This document shows, one piece after another, positions 16,401-26,364 of a DNA stretch of 64,000 bases. Every line of letters begins with the position of its first letter. Position 1 is the first letter of the stretch. The notes under the pieces are model-generated. The model saw nothing but the letters and a program-made list of their open reading frames with translations, made no database searches and was not told the DNA's origin. The stretch is from Deltaproteobacteria bacterium (GTDB taxonomy: Bacteria; Desulfobacterota; DSM-4660; Desulfatiglandales; HGW-15). A program made the translations under genes and the position numbers. The stretch covers positions 1 through 64,000 of the forward strand of contig JAFGPH010000433.1 in NCBI GenBank assembly GCA_016926135.1, written 5' to 3'.

Positions 16401-19400
16401 AATAGGACCCAGAGCATCCTCGGGATTACCGCTCATCGTGAACCTGGTCTCTTCAGGCTCGGGTCTCGTCCTTGGGCCTAACGGGTATGTCTTTGTAGAA
16501 CCGATGTATGCGGGAGATACCTCCATTACCCTGCTCGCCGGAAAAGTGAGGCCGTTCATCGAAGTGGATGAAGATGATTTGAATCTGGCCCGCATCACCC
16601 TCCATAGCGGTTCCCGAATAGCCGTGGCGCCCGGCGGGGAGATTCAGATGAAGGGGCCCGGCATCGATATCCAAGGGGAATTGAAGACACTTTCAGGCAC
16701 AGTGTCCTTGACCGCGACATACGCGGATCTCAGACTGGGAGGCAGCAGCCGCATTCTGGCTACAGGTTTCAACAAGCCCGAGACAACCGCTATCATGAAG
16801 GGCCTGCCAACAGGTTATGATCCCCAACCCGGCGGGGCGGTCTCCCTGACGGCCGGAAGCAGCGATGATGCCATAAGCGGGAACCTGGTTATCGAACCCG
16901 GCGCCAGCATTGACGTATCGGGTTCAGATCCTGTTGCGACCTATGTGCTCAAACCTGAAGGCGGGTATTCCTCTCTTCAGGTGGCCGGAGCCCCTGGGAG
17001 CATCGGCCTGGCCTACAGAGGTAATCTAATCCTCCAAGGCGAACTGAGTGGCCGGGCCAAGATGGAAGGAATGAAGGGGGGGGGCTTGAGCCTCAGCCAC
17101 CTGAATAACCTAGACAACAGCAGTCTCTTGAAAGTCACTGGCGAGCAGTTGATGGATTTCACGAATCGCGGATTTGACGACCTGACATTCAAGAGCGCTC
17201 AGCGGATCGCGCTCGCCGGCCCCATGGACCTGAACATCGGAAGGTGCCTTACCCTGGACGCCCCGCACATCGAAGGATTGGGTGAGGGTCTCATTCGGTT
17301 TCATGCGCCCTGGATCCGGGTAGTCAATACCAGAGGGCAGTACCTTTCCGAAGATGAATACAACAACATCCTGAAACGCGCGGATACGATCAAGGAAGCT
17401 GGTCTTCACCTTGATGCCGGCTGGATGGATATGGAGGGAAGCGTCCTGCTCACCGGCTTCGAGTCCGTCATGCTCGAAGCGGAAAAGGACATGAGCCTGA
17501 CAGAGAACTACTATCGGTTGGGCCTGGCATCCGCTGTGGACAAGTGGGAAGGGCTTCTGAAGACCACGGCCGATCTGACCCTGAAGGCGGGCCGCATCTA
17601 TCCTACCACGCTCTCCGATTTCACCATCCTGGGAGGAAGCCGGGTGACCATCCTGCCTGGCGATCGACTGACCGAGGGTCCTGTCCCTTCCGCCGGGGGC
17701 AGCCTCACGATCGAAGCGGACAACATCTATCACGGCGGTCATCTGGCCGCACCCTTCGGGAGCATTGCCCTCCGCGGGGACTATGAGACCGGCGAGGTCT
17801 TGCTTCAACCTGGGAGCGCGATCGTCACGGCCGGTGAACTCCCTGTACTCTATGGGACCTTGGAGGATCTGGTGTGGCGCGTACCGGACAAGAGCGCTTC
17901 TCCGAGTGCCCTGGGTTTGGAAGTGACCGGCCTTCCGCAGAAGTCCGTCGAAATCACCGGCCGATCAGTCCTGCTCCAGGAAGGGTCCAGGGTGGATGTA
18001 TCGGGCGGGGGCATGCTTTTCAGCTACCTCTTTCAGCCCGGGCTCGATGGTTCCAGAAACCCCCTGACCAAGAAGGGGCGGTACGTCATCATGCCCGGTC
18101 TTTCCATTGTCAGACCGGGCGATGCCATGGTCCTCGAAGGGGCCGCAGGACTTCCTGCCGGGGCCTACTCCCTTCTTCCCGAGTGGTTCGCCTTTCTGCC
18201 CGGCGCCATGGTGCTGACCGACCTGGCCGAGTCCGGAGAGGGATATTCGCCGGGCAAGCGCATTTCCCGGGAGGGGTTCCCGGTGGTTCAAGGGTATGAG
18301 ACCGTCATGGGCACGTCGGTGCGATCGCCGATATCCAGGGGCTTTTCTATCCGGCCTGCCTCCGATGTGATCGCAGAAGGCCACTTCACGGTGGCCGAAG
18401 CCCAGGTGGGCGCAGCAGGCAGCGTGAAGGTCCAGGGCAAGACGGCGATCCTCGATGGGACCATCCGCATTCAATCCATGCCCGGTTATAAGGGAGGCAC
18501 GATTGCCCTTGGCGCGCAGAGAATGGCCATCGGTCATCCCACGGATGAATTTCTGCCTGATCTGATTTTGGAACCCACCTTCTTTTCAGAAATGGACCTG
18601 GAGGAGATCAGAATCGGGGACAGGAATCTGGACCCATCCATCAGGACCGAGGAGGTCAGGATGTATGCCGGAGGTCTTCAGGCCCCGAAGGTGGTGGTCT
18701 CTGCAAACGGAAATGTCACTCTGATGCCCGGCGCGGAGATCCGCGCGCTCGACGAGACCAAAAGGCTCGACCACCTGATCTACCGCTACGATTACGACCC
18801 CCAGGTCGGCATCGGAATCGTTGATCTGCGGGGCATAAGAATCTCAAAAGAGTTAGGGCTCTGGCAGGCGGAAATCGGGCTGAAGGGAAGATGCGGCGTG
18901 GAGGCCCTGGAACTTGTGGGTGACGACCAATCGATCCTGAAGGTGCTTCATGAGGGTGAGACAGATCTCCCGGTGGAGATCCATCCGCCCACCTTCGTTG
19001 CGGCATGCGCGGTCGGAGGATTGGGCGAAGCCGCCTTGGCCTCCAGGGCCGGTACGATCACGCTGAAGAGCGGCAGCTTGCTCCATGCATCTCATGAGGT
19101 GAGCCTGGACGGCAGATTCGACCTGGAGGACGGTTCAGTGGTGGAATCGGATCACAGCACTCTGAACCTGTCAGGATCGATCATCTACTTCTATGATCCG
19201 AGCCGATATACCAAGGGTGCGGACGGGCTCTACCTGACCCAGACCATGTGGAACAATTTGAGTTCTTTCGATGACATCACCTTGAAGAGCGAGTCTGACT
19301 TGATCTTCCTGGGGGATTATAGCCTGGCGTCTACCGGGAGACTCACGATCGATGCAGCAAGGCTCGCAGGTTCCGACGGCGACGAAACCGTCAGCATCTT

Positions 19401-22400
19401 TGCACCTGAGTTGAGCCTTGTGAACACGGGTTCGGCTTCTATAGCCGGGGGCCTGCTGAATGACGACTTGGGGGTCCTGAGCCTGAGCGGAGGTCTGCTG
19501 GAGATCGGGATCAGGTTTCAAGAGGGGAGTCCTGAACGGAAGATCACCATAGACGGTTTCAAGAACATCGAGTTTGCGAGCGGGCGGGACCTCATCTTCA
19601 AGGGTCGGGGTGCGCTGGATACAAGCTGGAGCGGCACGCCAGGGGGAGGGGGAGACCTTTCCGTCTCGGCAGCACGTGTAACCACCTCCCTGTATAGCAG
19701 TGGTGGTGTGGACGGAGGCACGGATTATGTTGCCACGGATATTCGGTTGGACGCGGGTGGAAGGATGCTCGCCATCGAGGGAAACGGCGGGTTGCCCCTG
19801 GTGAATGCCTCGCCCGGGGGGAGCCTGGAGCTTTCTGCCGGTACCATCAGGCTGGGGAAGACGGGCCAATTCAACCCTGCGCTTATCGAGATGCCCTCCG
19901 GCATTGTTCGGCTCAAAGCGAGCAATTCTGTGTATCTGCACGAGGGCGCCGTGATCGCTCTGAGGGGCACTGACTACGCCCCCGGCGGCGCATTGGACCT
20001 GAGGGCAGATTCCGGAACCTTGGATCTCGCTGAAGGAAGCCTCATCGATGTGTCTGCGGGCTCACAGGGAGACGCAGGTTCCGTGGCCCTCTATGCCCCG
20101 GGCGATGGCGTCATCCTCAACGGCGAGCTTCTGGGGCACGGGAGTGAGGGCGCTGGAGGCTCGTTCAGCCTGGATGCCAATCAGATCGGGAGCTTCAACA
20201 AGATCTACAGCACGCTCGCGGCAGGAGGGTTCGATCGGGAGATCGCCATGAGGGCCAGGGCAGGTGACGTGGAACTGGGTTCGCCCCTTCTCAGTTCGCT
20301 GACCATGTCGGTGGATGCCAACAGGTTCAAGCTGGTGGCCGATGCAGGAAGCATACTCTTGAACCCCAATGTATTCATTGACGCCTCCGGTAAAGACAAT
20401 GGAGGCAGAGTGGAACTTCACGCCAGGGACCTGGTCATGCTCCTGGACAACGGCCAGCCGGGAGGCAGAGGCGCCACAATCACCGTCGCGGGCAAGGGCG
20501 AAGGTGCTGCCGGAGGAGAAATCTCTCTGGGTTCTTCAGACAACTATGTGGTCCTCTTTGCCAACAGCCTGCTGGATGTCTCTTCAGGGGAAGGGGGCAC
20601 GGGCGGCGCAGTGAACCTTCGGGCAAAACGTTATGGGAATGACGTCCTGATCCTGCCCTTGGGAGGGATCATACGGGGGGCATCGGGCATCTACGCGGAG
20701 GCTTTTGAAACCTACAGCGATACCTCCATTACGACCTCAGACATCAACTCGTGGAAGGCTCTGACCCAGACGTACATGAACAATGCGGGGACTATCGAAA
20801 ACCGTCTGCTCTCGGGCATGGCGCTGCAGATAAGTGACGGCTCAACGGATTCCGCAGATAAGGTCCATCTTGTTCCTAGCATTGAGATTGAAAACGCCGC
20901 GAACCTCACGCTCACCAATACTTGGGATCTGAAGGCCTGGCGCTACGGCGATGAACCCGGTAGGTTGACACTAAGGGCCGGAGGAAACCTGAACATCAAC
21001 GCGGACATCACGGATGCCCCGTCCAGCCGTACATCCCTCTTCACCAATGTGGCCCTGCCTGACACCTGGGGCATCCGTCTTATCGCAGGGGCTGATCTTC
21101 AGGGCGCGGATCCCATGGCCATCATCACGGGGGTGGGCGATTTGACGATGGCCAACGAGAAAGTGGTCTATACCGAAAACGCGGATATTCGATTTGCCGC
21201 GGGCAGAGATGCCGTTCTGCTCCACGGCAAGCAGGGCCGATACATGATCAACAATTCCATGACCTACAATCTGGGGACCTACCGGGGGAGTATCTACGGC
21301 ACGGTGGCCCGGGATCTGAAGATTGGGGGTACAACCAGCTTATCCTCTGATCGGAGCGGCGGGATTCAGACTGCCCTCGGCGATATCGAGATTGATGTCG
21401 GAAGGGATCTTCTCCTGATTTCCAATACGAATTCGAAGAGCGTGGGCATACGAACAACCGGGGGGATCGGCCGGCTCGTATGGCAGGATGAATGGAAAGA
21501 TCATCCGGAGCTTTGGCCAGAAGAGTATAAATCCCTTCTGTCCAGTGCTAATTCCCTTTTCATGCCTCCGTTCTACACACCGGAACAGCGAAGGAAACGG
21601 AGACAGGACTACCTTGATACAAACATCCACGGCTATTACCACATGTATGGACAGGGGAAAGAACAGGGGGGGGACATCAGACTTCGTGTCCGAGGAAACC
21701 TGCTGGCCCAAGGATTCCAGGCCTTTACATCCGAGGCATGGGATTATGCCTGCCAGGGGGGACATTGGGCGCCTGCCTACGAGCGGATCTCCGGGGGGGG
21801 CGCTATCTTGCCGAGTGCACCTGTAGGAGGTCTTGCGGCCATGGCAGGCGGGGACCTGAGGGTCTGGGCGGGCGGCAGGTTCGAGAGTATGGCCGGCGCC
21901 TTCGGCAAGGGAGACGTGTCGGTGTTCGCGGTAAGGGACGTGGACGGAAAATTTCTGGTCAAGGAGGGCAGGGGTGATCTCACTGCCTTGGGGAATTTCG
22001 GCCTGCGTCAGAACTCGCAGAAGACCATCGAGACCTTTGATGGCGACATCGCCATCTTTGCCCAGGGGAATGCCGTTGTCGGCAAGGCGATCAACCCCAC
22101 CACCAGGGAGGGTTCCATGTTCGACAAGCAGGATCTGTTCAATAATCAGCTCATCGAACTCCGCTATGCCCAGGATGCCTCCCTGAGGGTTAAGACGCTT
22201 CTGGGAGACGTGACCCTTCCCACCGGTGGGCTGTTCCCGCCCATACTGGACGTTGAGGCCGGAGGCAGTATCCACGTTGAAAACGCGCTGATCCTGGCTC
22301 CGTCCCGTTCCGGCCAGCTCCGCATGGTCGCCGGGGGGGATATCGATGGGCTTTACGGGGGCGGGAATTCGCATGCGGAGATCTTCATGTCCGATATGGC

Positions 22401-24021
22401 TCCCGAGGCCGCCTACGCCTACTACCCCATGCCCAGCTTTGAATATACCTATCCGGAAGGGCACGCCAAAGCCGGTCAAAAGGAGGTTGTCACCTACCTG
22501 CCCACCCGCGCCCTGATCCAGGATAGATATCGCCACGGATTCCCTTCAAGTCGATCGCGAGATAAGCCTGGAAATCAGGACTACTTCAGCATTTACCGAG
22601 GAATGGTGGATGGGAGCATGAGTCTGATCGCGGATGAGGATGACCGGGCCTTTCTGCAGGCTGTTTCCGGGCTTCTTTATGCCCCCGTTCATCTCGGGGA
22701 GAACACACCCATCGAGATCCGGGCCGGAGGAAGCATCCGAGACATCACCCTTACCCTGCCGAAACAGGCTCGTATCAGCGCCGGCGGTTCGATTCGCGAC
22801 ATATTCTATCTGGGTCAGAACAACAGCGTCATGGATCTTTCCACAATCCAGGCAAAGGGAGACATCGTTTTCCAGAAAGAGGATCTTTTGGCCAACTACC
22901 TGGTGGGTATCGAACAGGCCGGTCCGGGGTTTCTCGCTGTTCAGGCAGGCAACAACATCGACCTGGGCGAGACCCGGGGCATCAAGAGCATCGGGGATGT
23001 CTTTAACGGTTACTTGGGCGATCAGGGGAGCTCGCTGATCGTCATGTCAGGCATGCATGGCGAACTTGAGAAGGAGGCTCTTGCCCAGGATGTTGCCGCC
23101 CTCTTCCAGGAACTGAGGACAGCGGGCGTGGAATTCAGCAAGATGCTGGCCCAAGGAAGGACCAACGAGGCCAGGCGATTCATCGATGCGGCGAGGCAGA
23201 CTGTGGTTGGCCCGTTCCTGGAAGGGTACGTCCCGGGAAAGGGGGAAATCAACATGATCACCTCCCAGATCGGGTCAGACGCCAAGGACACGGAACTCTT
23301 TATCCTGGCAAGGGGAGAAATCAATGTGGGCAAAAGCACCTTCTTCGCTGAGGAGGAGGATCGGAGAAGCACGGGCATTTACACGGCCCTTGGCGGGGGG
23401 ATCAACATTTTCTCCCGGGGAGACGTGAACGTGAACGAATCGCGGATCATGACCTACATGGGCGGTGATATCACCATCTGGAGCGATGAGGGGAACATCA
23501 ACGCGGGCAAGGGCTCCAAGGCGGCTATCAACGTGGATCCGCCGAAACTTACGTGGGTCGGGGGCGTCCCTGTGGTCAAGTTCATTCCTCCGGCAGTGGG
23601 CAGCGGCATACGCTGCCTCACCTATGACCCGGATGGATATGAGGGGCCTCAGTATCCGCCGAATCCAGGCGATATCTATCTCACTGCGCCCATGGGTATC
23701 ATCGATGCCGGGGAGGCGGGGATCTCCGGAGGGAACCTCTTCCTGGGGGCAACACAGGTCCTGAACGCCCAGAACATCGAAGCGGTGGGGGTGAGCGTCG
23801 GCGTGCCCACGACTACGGGCAGCGCAAACCTGGGGGCCCTGTCCGGGGCCGGGGAACTTGCGGATGCGGGCAAGATGTCGGAGCAGAGCTCGGCCCTGGC
23901 CTCGTCCAGGGCCGAGGCTGCAGCCCAGGCCGCGAAGCTTGCCGAGGAGTTCATGGCCAAGTGGGTGGAGGTGCGGGTCGTGGCCTTTGACACGGGGGTG
24001 GGGGAGGACAAGGAAGACTAG
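13486..24021 (+). CDS. TpsA: giant filamentous haemagglutinin-family exoprotein
   Basis: 3511 residues from the ATG preceded by GAAGAGGG. It has a signal peptide (LLPALGIAAWLAWVPAPALC) and then the TPS/haemagg_act domain (about residues 30-280), with the hallmarks WDTFNIGEKAWTHFNQ, ALNRIYDANPSMIFGKL and GKVYLINHNGILFGPSSRV. The body is a long right-handed beta-helix, shown by repeated strands such as GSLIDVSG, ASIDVSGS, SRVDVSGGG and SLLDVSSG. The C-terminal region (about residues 2600-3500) may correspond to the DUF3739 type of FHA proteins, and the extreme C-terminus is a short Ala/Glu-rich helix. Exported by the adjacent TpsB; likely an adhesin or surface fibre. A clearly more AT-rich, helical segment interrupts the helix near residues 848-948. 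No PEP-CTERM tag. Confidence 0.93.
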   Translation: MKKARRLLPALGIAAWLAWVPAPALCGPTIPGLYSNYTAPLPNALPVPKTGGTFEGNWTRDDAINKLTVNQNKEKAVFEWDTFNIGEKAWTHFNQENSDWVALNRIYDANPSMIFGKLTADGKVYLINHNGILFGPSSRVNVHSLIASSLQMTNKDFLDAVLRFKAGEYDRTTDTIDPLKSNPNAVVSNHGEIETDVLGSVFLLAPRVENAGSITSPSGQIGLAAGEDIEVNPGNTVTVNNAGAAVNYAHNLETGSLIADTGLVGMYGREVWQEGLIRSVTAIKKGGSIELRASDRVYTGEKSLTTTAISNSTETAHSSFPFEGGRIDIGGLAGGTTVGLIEHWGEIVAPAGTVNLLGENRVFLGSGSLIDVSGSWVDLPAEAVITSVQLNSNELRDAFSQKGGLLQGEKIEVNKLTGSTIGDLSEHLDSEEVMALERSTYGGRITIRVTGDSGDIIMKEGARIHFSGGGIRYGEGHVATTKLLAGKRLYDINEAPEYMLFDRIMGLHETYHQRYGVVESFEGLYMGGASPVKDYWAGHVEARDAGTLMLIAKRIVLDGEIKGSVEKGLYQKEASESEDENEKQTKAGLREPAGGTLIIGDPLDDDAAPASGMHRFVVDSVIIKADATPAGDDLGPDPVLFPFPEEREGRTLLSAEILNAAGLSNLQIYTNGLFETEADARVSLRPGNWKEGWVDADNKPIGRFYAVAGSILHRGEVSVPAGTIRMIVRDTMTDFPAGEKKVVLPGGSRLNAAGERIDNSLAGQGNSDASIQSGHIHGGSIRIADETAGGQGVFILPDAQIDVSGGYEINEEGKVSGGDAGALEIAGPTLFLLGEVKGLSLPGKQGGRLSLSQNEFLIMPFDIYSQSVDLLKAGTEFARQNREDTLELLNRYFVLNNMDRISTEQLTAATANIENSIPLLRRNDLVTVGPMFFKRDRDSTGFAHIELMSLGDLVVEPGVNLEPSWARLPMPEIGPRASSGLPLIVNLVSSGSGLVLGPNGYVFVEPMYAGDTSITLLAGKVRPFIEVDEDDLNLARITLHSGSRIAVAPGGEIQMKGPGIDIQGELKTLSGTVSLTATYADLRLGGSSRILATGFNKPETTAIMKGLPTGYDPQPGGAVSLTAGSSDDAISGNLVIEPGASIDVSGSDPVATYVLKPEGGYSSLQVAGAPGSIGLAYRGNLILQGELSGRAKMEGMKGGGLSLSHLNNLDNSSLLKVTGEQLMDFTNRGFDDLTFKSAQRIALAGPMDLNIGRCLTLDAPHIEGLGEGLIRFHAPWIRVVNTRGQYLSEDEYNNILKRADTIKEAGLHLDAGWMDMEGSVLLTGFESVMLEAEKDMSLTENYYRLGLASAVDKWEGLLKTTADLTLKAGRIYPTTLSDFTILGGSRVTILPGDRLTEGPVPSAGGSLTIEADNIYHGGHLAAPFGSIALRGDYETGEVLLQPGSAIVTAGELPVLYGTLEDLVWRVPDKSASPSALGLEVTGLPQKSVEITGRSVLLQEGSRVDVSGGGMLFSYLFQPGLDGSRNPLTKKGRYVIMPGLSIVRPGDAMVLEGAAGLPAGAYSLLPEWFAFLPGAMVLTDLAESGEGYSPGKRISREGFPVVQGYETVMGTSVRSPISRGFSIRPASDVIAEGHFTVAEAQVGAAGSVKVQGKTAILDGTIRIQSMPGYKGGTIALGAQRMAIGHPTDEFLPDLILEPTFFSEMDLEEIRIGDRNLDPSIRTEEVRMYAGGLQAPKVVVSANGNVTLMPGAEIRALDETKRLDHLIYRYDYDPQVGIGIVDLRGIRISKELGLWQAEIGLKGRCGVEALELVGDDQSILKVLHEGETDLPVEIHPPTFVAACAVGGLGEAALASRAGTITLKSGSLLHASHEVSLDGRFDLEDGSVVESDHSTLNLSGSIIYFYDPSRYTKGADGLYLTQTMWNNLSSFDDITLKSESDLIFLGDYSLASTGRLTIDAARLAGSDGDETVSIFAPELSLVNTGSASIAGGLLNDDLGVLSLSGGLLEIGIRFQEGSPERKITIDGFKNIEFASGRDLIFKGRGALDTSWSGTPGGGGDLSVSAARVTTSLYSSGGVDGGTDYVATDIRLDAGGRMLAIEGNGGLPLVNASPGGSLELSAGTIRLGKTGQFNPALIEMPSGIVRLKASNSVYLHEGAVIALRGTDYAPGGALDLRADSGTLDLAEGSLIDVSAGSQGDAGSVALYAPGDGVILNGELLGHGSEGAGGSFSLDANQIGSFNKIYSTLAAGGFDREIAMRARAGDVELGSPLLSSLTMSVDANRFKLVADAGSILLNPNVFIDASGKDNGGRVELHARDLVMLLDNGQPGGRGATITVAGKGEGAAGGEISLGSSDNYVVLFANSLLDVSSGEGGTGGAVNLRAKRYGNDVLILPLGGIIRGASGIYAEAFETYSDTSITTSDINSWKALTQTYMNNAGTIENRLLSGMALQISDGSTDSADKVHLVPSIEIENAANLTLTNTWDLKAWRYGDEPGRLTLRAGGNLNINADITDAPSSRTSLFTNVALPDTWGIRLIAGADLQGADPMAIITGVGDLTMANEKVVYTENADIRFAAGRDAVLLHGKQGRYMINNSMTYNLGTYRGSIYGTVARDLKIGGTTSLSSDRSGGIQTALGDIEIDVGRDLLLISNTNSKSVGIRTTGGIGRLVWQDEWKDHPELWPEEYKSLLSSANSLFMPPFYTPEQRRKRRQDYLDTNIHGYYHMYGQGKEQGGDIRLRVRGNLLAQGFQAFTSEAWDYACQGGHWAPAYERISGGGAILPSAPVGGLAAMAGGDLRVWAGGRFESMAGAFGKGDVSVFAVRDVDGKFLVKEGRGDLTALGNFGLRQNSQKTIETFDGDIAIFAQGNAVVGKAINPTTREGSMFDKQDLFNNQLIELRYAQDASLRVKTLLGDVTLPTGGLFPPILDVEAGGSIHVENALILAPSRSGQLRMVAGGDIDGLYGGGNSHAEIFMSDMAPEAAYAYYPMPSFEYTYPEGHAKAGQKEVVTYLPTRALIQDRYRHGFPSSRSRDKPGNQDYFSIYRGMVDGSMSLIADEDDRAFLQAVSGLLYAPVHLGENTPIEIRAGGSIRDITLTLPKQARISAGGSIRDIFYLGQNNSVMDLSTIQAKGDIVFQKEDLLANYLVGIEQAGPGFLAVQAGNNIDLGETRGIKSIGDVFNGYLGDQGSSLIVMSGMHGELEKEALAQDVAALFQELRTAGVEFSKMLAQGRTNEARRFIDAARQTVVGPFLEGYVPGKGEINMITSQIGSDAKDTELFILARGEINVGKSTFFAEEEDRRSTGIYTALGGGINIFSRGDVNVNESRIMTYMGGDITIWSDEGNINAGKGSKAAINVDPPKLTWVGGVPVVKFIPPAVGSGIRCLTYDPDGYEGPQYPPNPGDIYLTAPMGIIDAGEAGISGGNLFLGATQVLNAQNIEAVGVSVGVPTTTGSANLGALSGAGELADAGKMSEQSSALASSRAEAAAQAAKLAEEFMAKWVEVRVVAFDTGVGEDKED

Positions 24022-24171
24022 GTGAAAGGCGCAAGGCCCAAGGTGCAGGGAAGCGACGGGACATCTCGGAATGCTGCAATAGTGGAAGACTCGAATGGTG
24101 AATTACTCTGTGCGCACTGCGGTTCTGCGCTGCATGGGAGTCGACAAAGGACAACGGACTACGGAATTGGA

Positions 24172-25956
24172 ATGAAATACGCAACACGGATTTGCATCAT
24201 CGGATTGCTCGCAAGCGCGTGGCTGCTCCTGTGCGCGACGCCGGCCTTGGCGTGGTGGAACGATAAGTGGCAGTACCGGAAGAAGATCACCTTCGACACC
24301 TCGCTGGCCGGGGCGGACATCAAGGAGAACCTGACCGACGCGCCGGTCCTGATCCGGCTCCACGCCGGCAATTTCAACTTCGGCAACGCCAAGCAGGACG
24401 GCTCGGACATCCGCTTTGTCCAGAACGACGACAAGACCCAGTTGAAGCACCACATCGAGCGCTTCGACCCCCTGGACGGCATGGCCCTCCTCTGGGTGAA
24501 GGTGCCCCAACTGGCCGGCGGCTCCAACACGAACGCCATCTACATGTACTACGGCAACCAGGCGGCCATGGGAGGCCAAGACCCGGGCGCCACATACGAC
24601 GTGAACTACGCCGGGATCTACCACGTGGCCGAGATGCAGGGGCCGCCCAAGGACACCACCAACTACGGAAACCACGCCGCGGAGTTCACTGGCGGGCAGG
24701 GCCTGCCCTCCCTGATCGGGAACGGCATCACCCTCACCGGCGCGGGCAGCAGGATGGTGCTTCCCAAGTCGCCCTCCATCAACCTCTCGGAGGGGTTCAC
24801 CCTCTCCACCTGGATCAAGCTCGCGGAGCCCCAGAACGACGCCTACCTCTTCTCCATGCAGGGCCAGGGGGAGACCCCGGCCCTGGTGGTGGCCATCCGG
24901 GGAACCAAGGTGGTCTGCACATTGGCCGCGGGAGAGGGCCAGGCGGTGACCACCGAGGAGGTGGTAGACCTCCCCCTGAACACCTGGCGGCATCTGTCCG
25001 TCACCGGAGAACCCCGGAAGCGGGTGGCCATCTTTCAGGATGGCCTGGAAATGACCTGGAAGCAGATCACGGGGCCCCTCCCCAAACTGGACGTCAGCCT
25101 GATCATCGGCGGTTCAGCGGACGGGCAACACCCCTTGGTGGGAGACCTGGACGAGATCCGGATCTCCAAAAGCATTCGAAACGTAGGCCTCATCCGTTTG
25201 GGATTCAAGTCCGAAGGGCCTGACGGCAATTTCTCGGTTTACGGCAATGAAGAAGCGGGGGAGACCTCGGGCGGCCTGCCCATCTTCTACCTCAAGACCA
25301 TCGTGAAGAACATCAGCCTGGACGGCTGGGTGATCATCGGCCTGCTGGTCCTCTTCTCGGGCTTTAGCTGGCTCATCTTCTTCACCAAGACCTTCACTTT
25401 CATCCTGATCGGCCGGGAAAACCGGGCCTTCGCCGGGGCCTTCGCAGAGTCCGGGGACCTCTTTGCCGTGGAGAACGAAGAGATGGAGAACTCCTCCCTC
25501 TTTCGGTCGTACATGGCCGGGTTGGGGGCTATCAGGGACCGCATGGGGAACCCCGGGCACGAGGAGGGGAAGAGGCTCTCCCCCAGGGACATGAGCGCGG
25601 TGCGGGCCGCCCTCGACAGGACCTATGTAGAGGAGACCCAGAGGCTGAACGCCTGGCTCGTGGTGCTCACCATGGCCATTGCCGGCGGGCCTTTCCTGGG
25701 GCTTCTGGGCACGGTCTGGGGGGTCATGAACACCTTTGCCGCCATGGCCGAGGCGGGCGAGGCCAACATCATGGCCATTGCCCCCGGTGTGGCATCGGCC
25801 CTCTCCACCACGGTCTTCGGGCTCATTGTGGCCATCCCGGCCCTCTTTGCTTACAACTATCTGACGAGCAGGATCAGGGGCTTTATCGCAGAGCTCACGG
25901 TGTTCATGGACCAGTTCCTGTTCAAGGTGGAAGAGTCCCTGGGAGGTGAGGAATGA
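24172..25956 (+). CDS. DUF2341-LamG-ExbB/TolQ fusion proton channel subunit
   Basis: 594 residues. A signal peptide (ICIIGLLASAWLLLCATPAL) is followed by a DUF2341 domain (about residues 25-130, beginning WWNDKWQYRKKI), a LamG/concanavalin-like domain (about 160-370, TLSTWIKLAEP... and DLDEIRISKSIRN), a transmembrane helix (about 385-415), and a MotA/TolQ/ExbB proton-channel core (about 480-594) with GGPFLGLLGTVWGVMNTFAA and the last membrane helix. The ExbB part would energise a TonB-type protein, while the large N-terminal part projects into the periplasm and may bind glycan or the exoprotein (inference). The start at 24172 excludes 50 upstream repeat-derived codons. The stop overlaps the exbD start by 4 bp (ATGA). 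Confidence 0.9.
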   Translation: MKYATRICIIGLLASAWLLLCATPALAWWNDKWQYRKKITFDTSLAGADIKENLTDAPVLIRLHAGNFNFGNAKQDGSDIRFVQNDDKTQLKHHIERFDPLDGMALLWVKVPQLAGGSNTNAIYMYYGNQAAMGGQDPGATYDVNYAGIYHVAEMQGPPKDTTNYGNHAAEFTGGQGLPSLIGNGITLTGAGSRMVLPKSPSINLSEGFTLSTWIKLAEPQNDAYLFSMQGQGETPALVVAIRGTKVVCTLAAGEGQAVTTEEVVDLPLNTWRHLSVTGEPRKRVAIFQDGLEMTWKQITGPLPKLDVSLIIGGSADGQHPLVGDLDEIRISKSIRNVGLIRLGFKSEGPDGNFSVYGNEEAGETSGGLPIFYLKTIVKNISLDGWVIIGLLVLFSGFSWLIFFTKTFTFILIGRENRAFAGAFAESGDLFAVENEEMENSSLFRSYMAGLGAIRDRMGNPGHEEGKRLSPRDMSAVRAALDRTYVEETQRLNAWLVVLTMAIAGGPFLGLLGTVWGVMNTFAAMAEAGEANIMAIAPGVASALSTTVFGLIVAIPALFAYNYLTSRIRGFIAELTVFMDQFLFKVEESLGGEE

Positions 25957-26360
25957 GACGCGATCTCTTTGATTCGAAGATGATGGACGAGATCAACGTA
26001 ACGCCCTTGCTGGATCTCGCCTGGACATTGCTGGTGGTCTTCATCATTGCGGTCACCGCGGCCATTCAGGGCATCAAGGTGAATCTTCCCAAGGCGAGCG
26101 CCGCGCCCACGCTTCAGAAGCCCAAGACCAAGGCCATCACCGTTGCCGCTACCGGCCAGATCTATCTGGACACCTTCCCGGTGACCATGCAGGAACTGGA
26201 GCTGAGGCTGCGGGCTTACAAGGCCGCGGACCCGGACCTGCCCGTGGTGATCAAGGGGGATGAGTTGATCTATTACAAGAGTATCATCGAGATCCTGGAC
26301 CTGCTCCAGAGGCTGGAGATCTCGCAGTTGGGGCTGGTGACGCAGAAGCTGGTGAAATGA
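25953..26360 (+). CDS. exbD: ExbD/TolR-family proton channel subunit
   Basis: 135 residues. It has the classic ExbD layout: a short cytoplasmic N-terminus with MMDEINVTPLLDLAWTLLVV, in which the Asp of PLLD is the proton-carrying residue in the single membrane helix, then a periplasmic domain ending with YKSIIEILDLLQRLEISQLG. It partners the ExbB-fusion just upstream (4-bp overlap) and the TonB-like protein downstream (4-bp gap), so the three form one translationally coupled unit. Confidence 0.93.
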   Translation: MRRDLFDSKMMDEINVTPLLDLAWTLLVVFIIAVTAAIQGIKVNLPKASAAPTLQKPKTKAITVAATGQIYLDTFPVTMQELELRLRAYKAADPDLPVVIKGDELIYYKSIIEILDLLQRLEISQLGLVTQKLVK

Positions 26361-26364
26361 GCTC

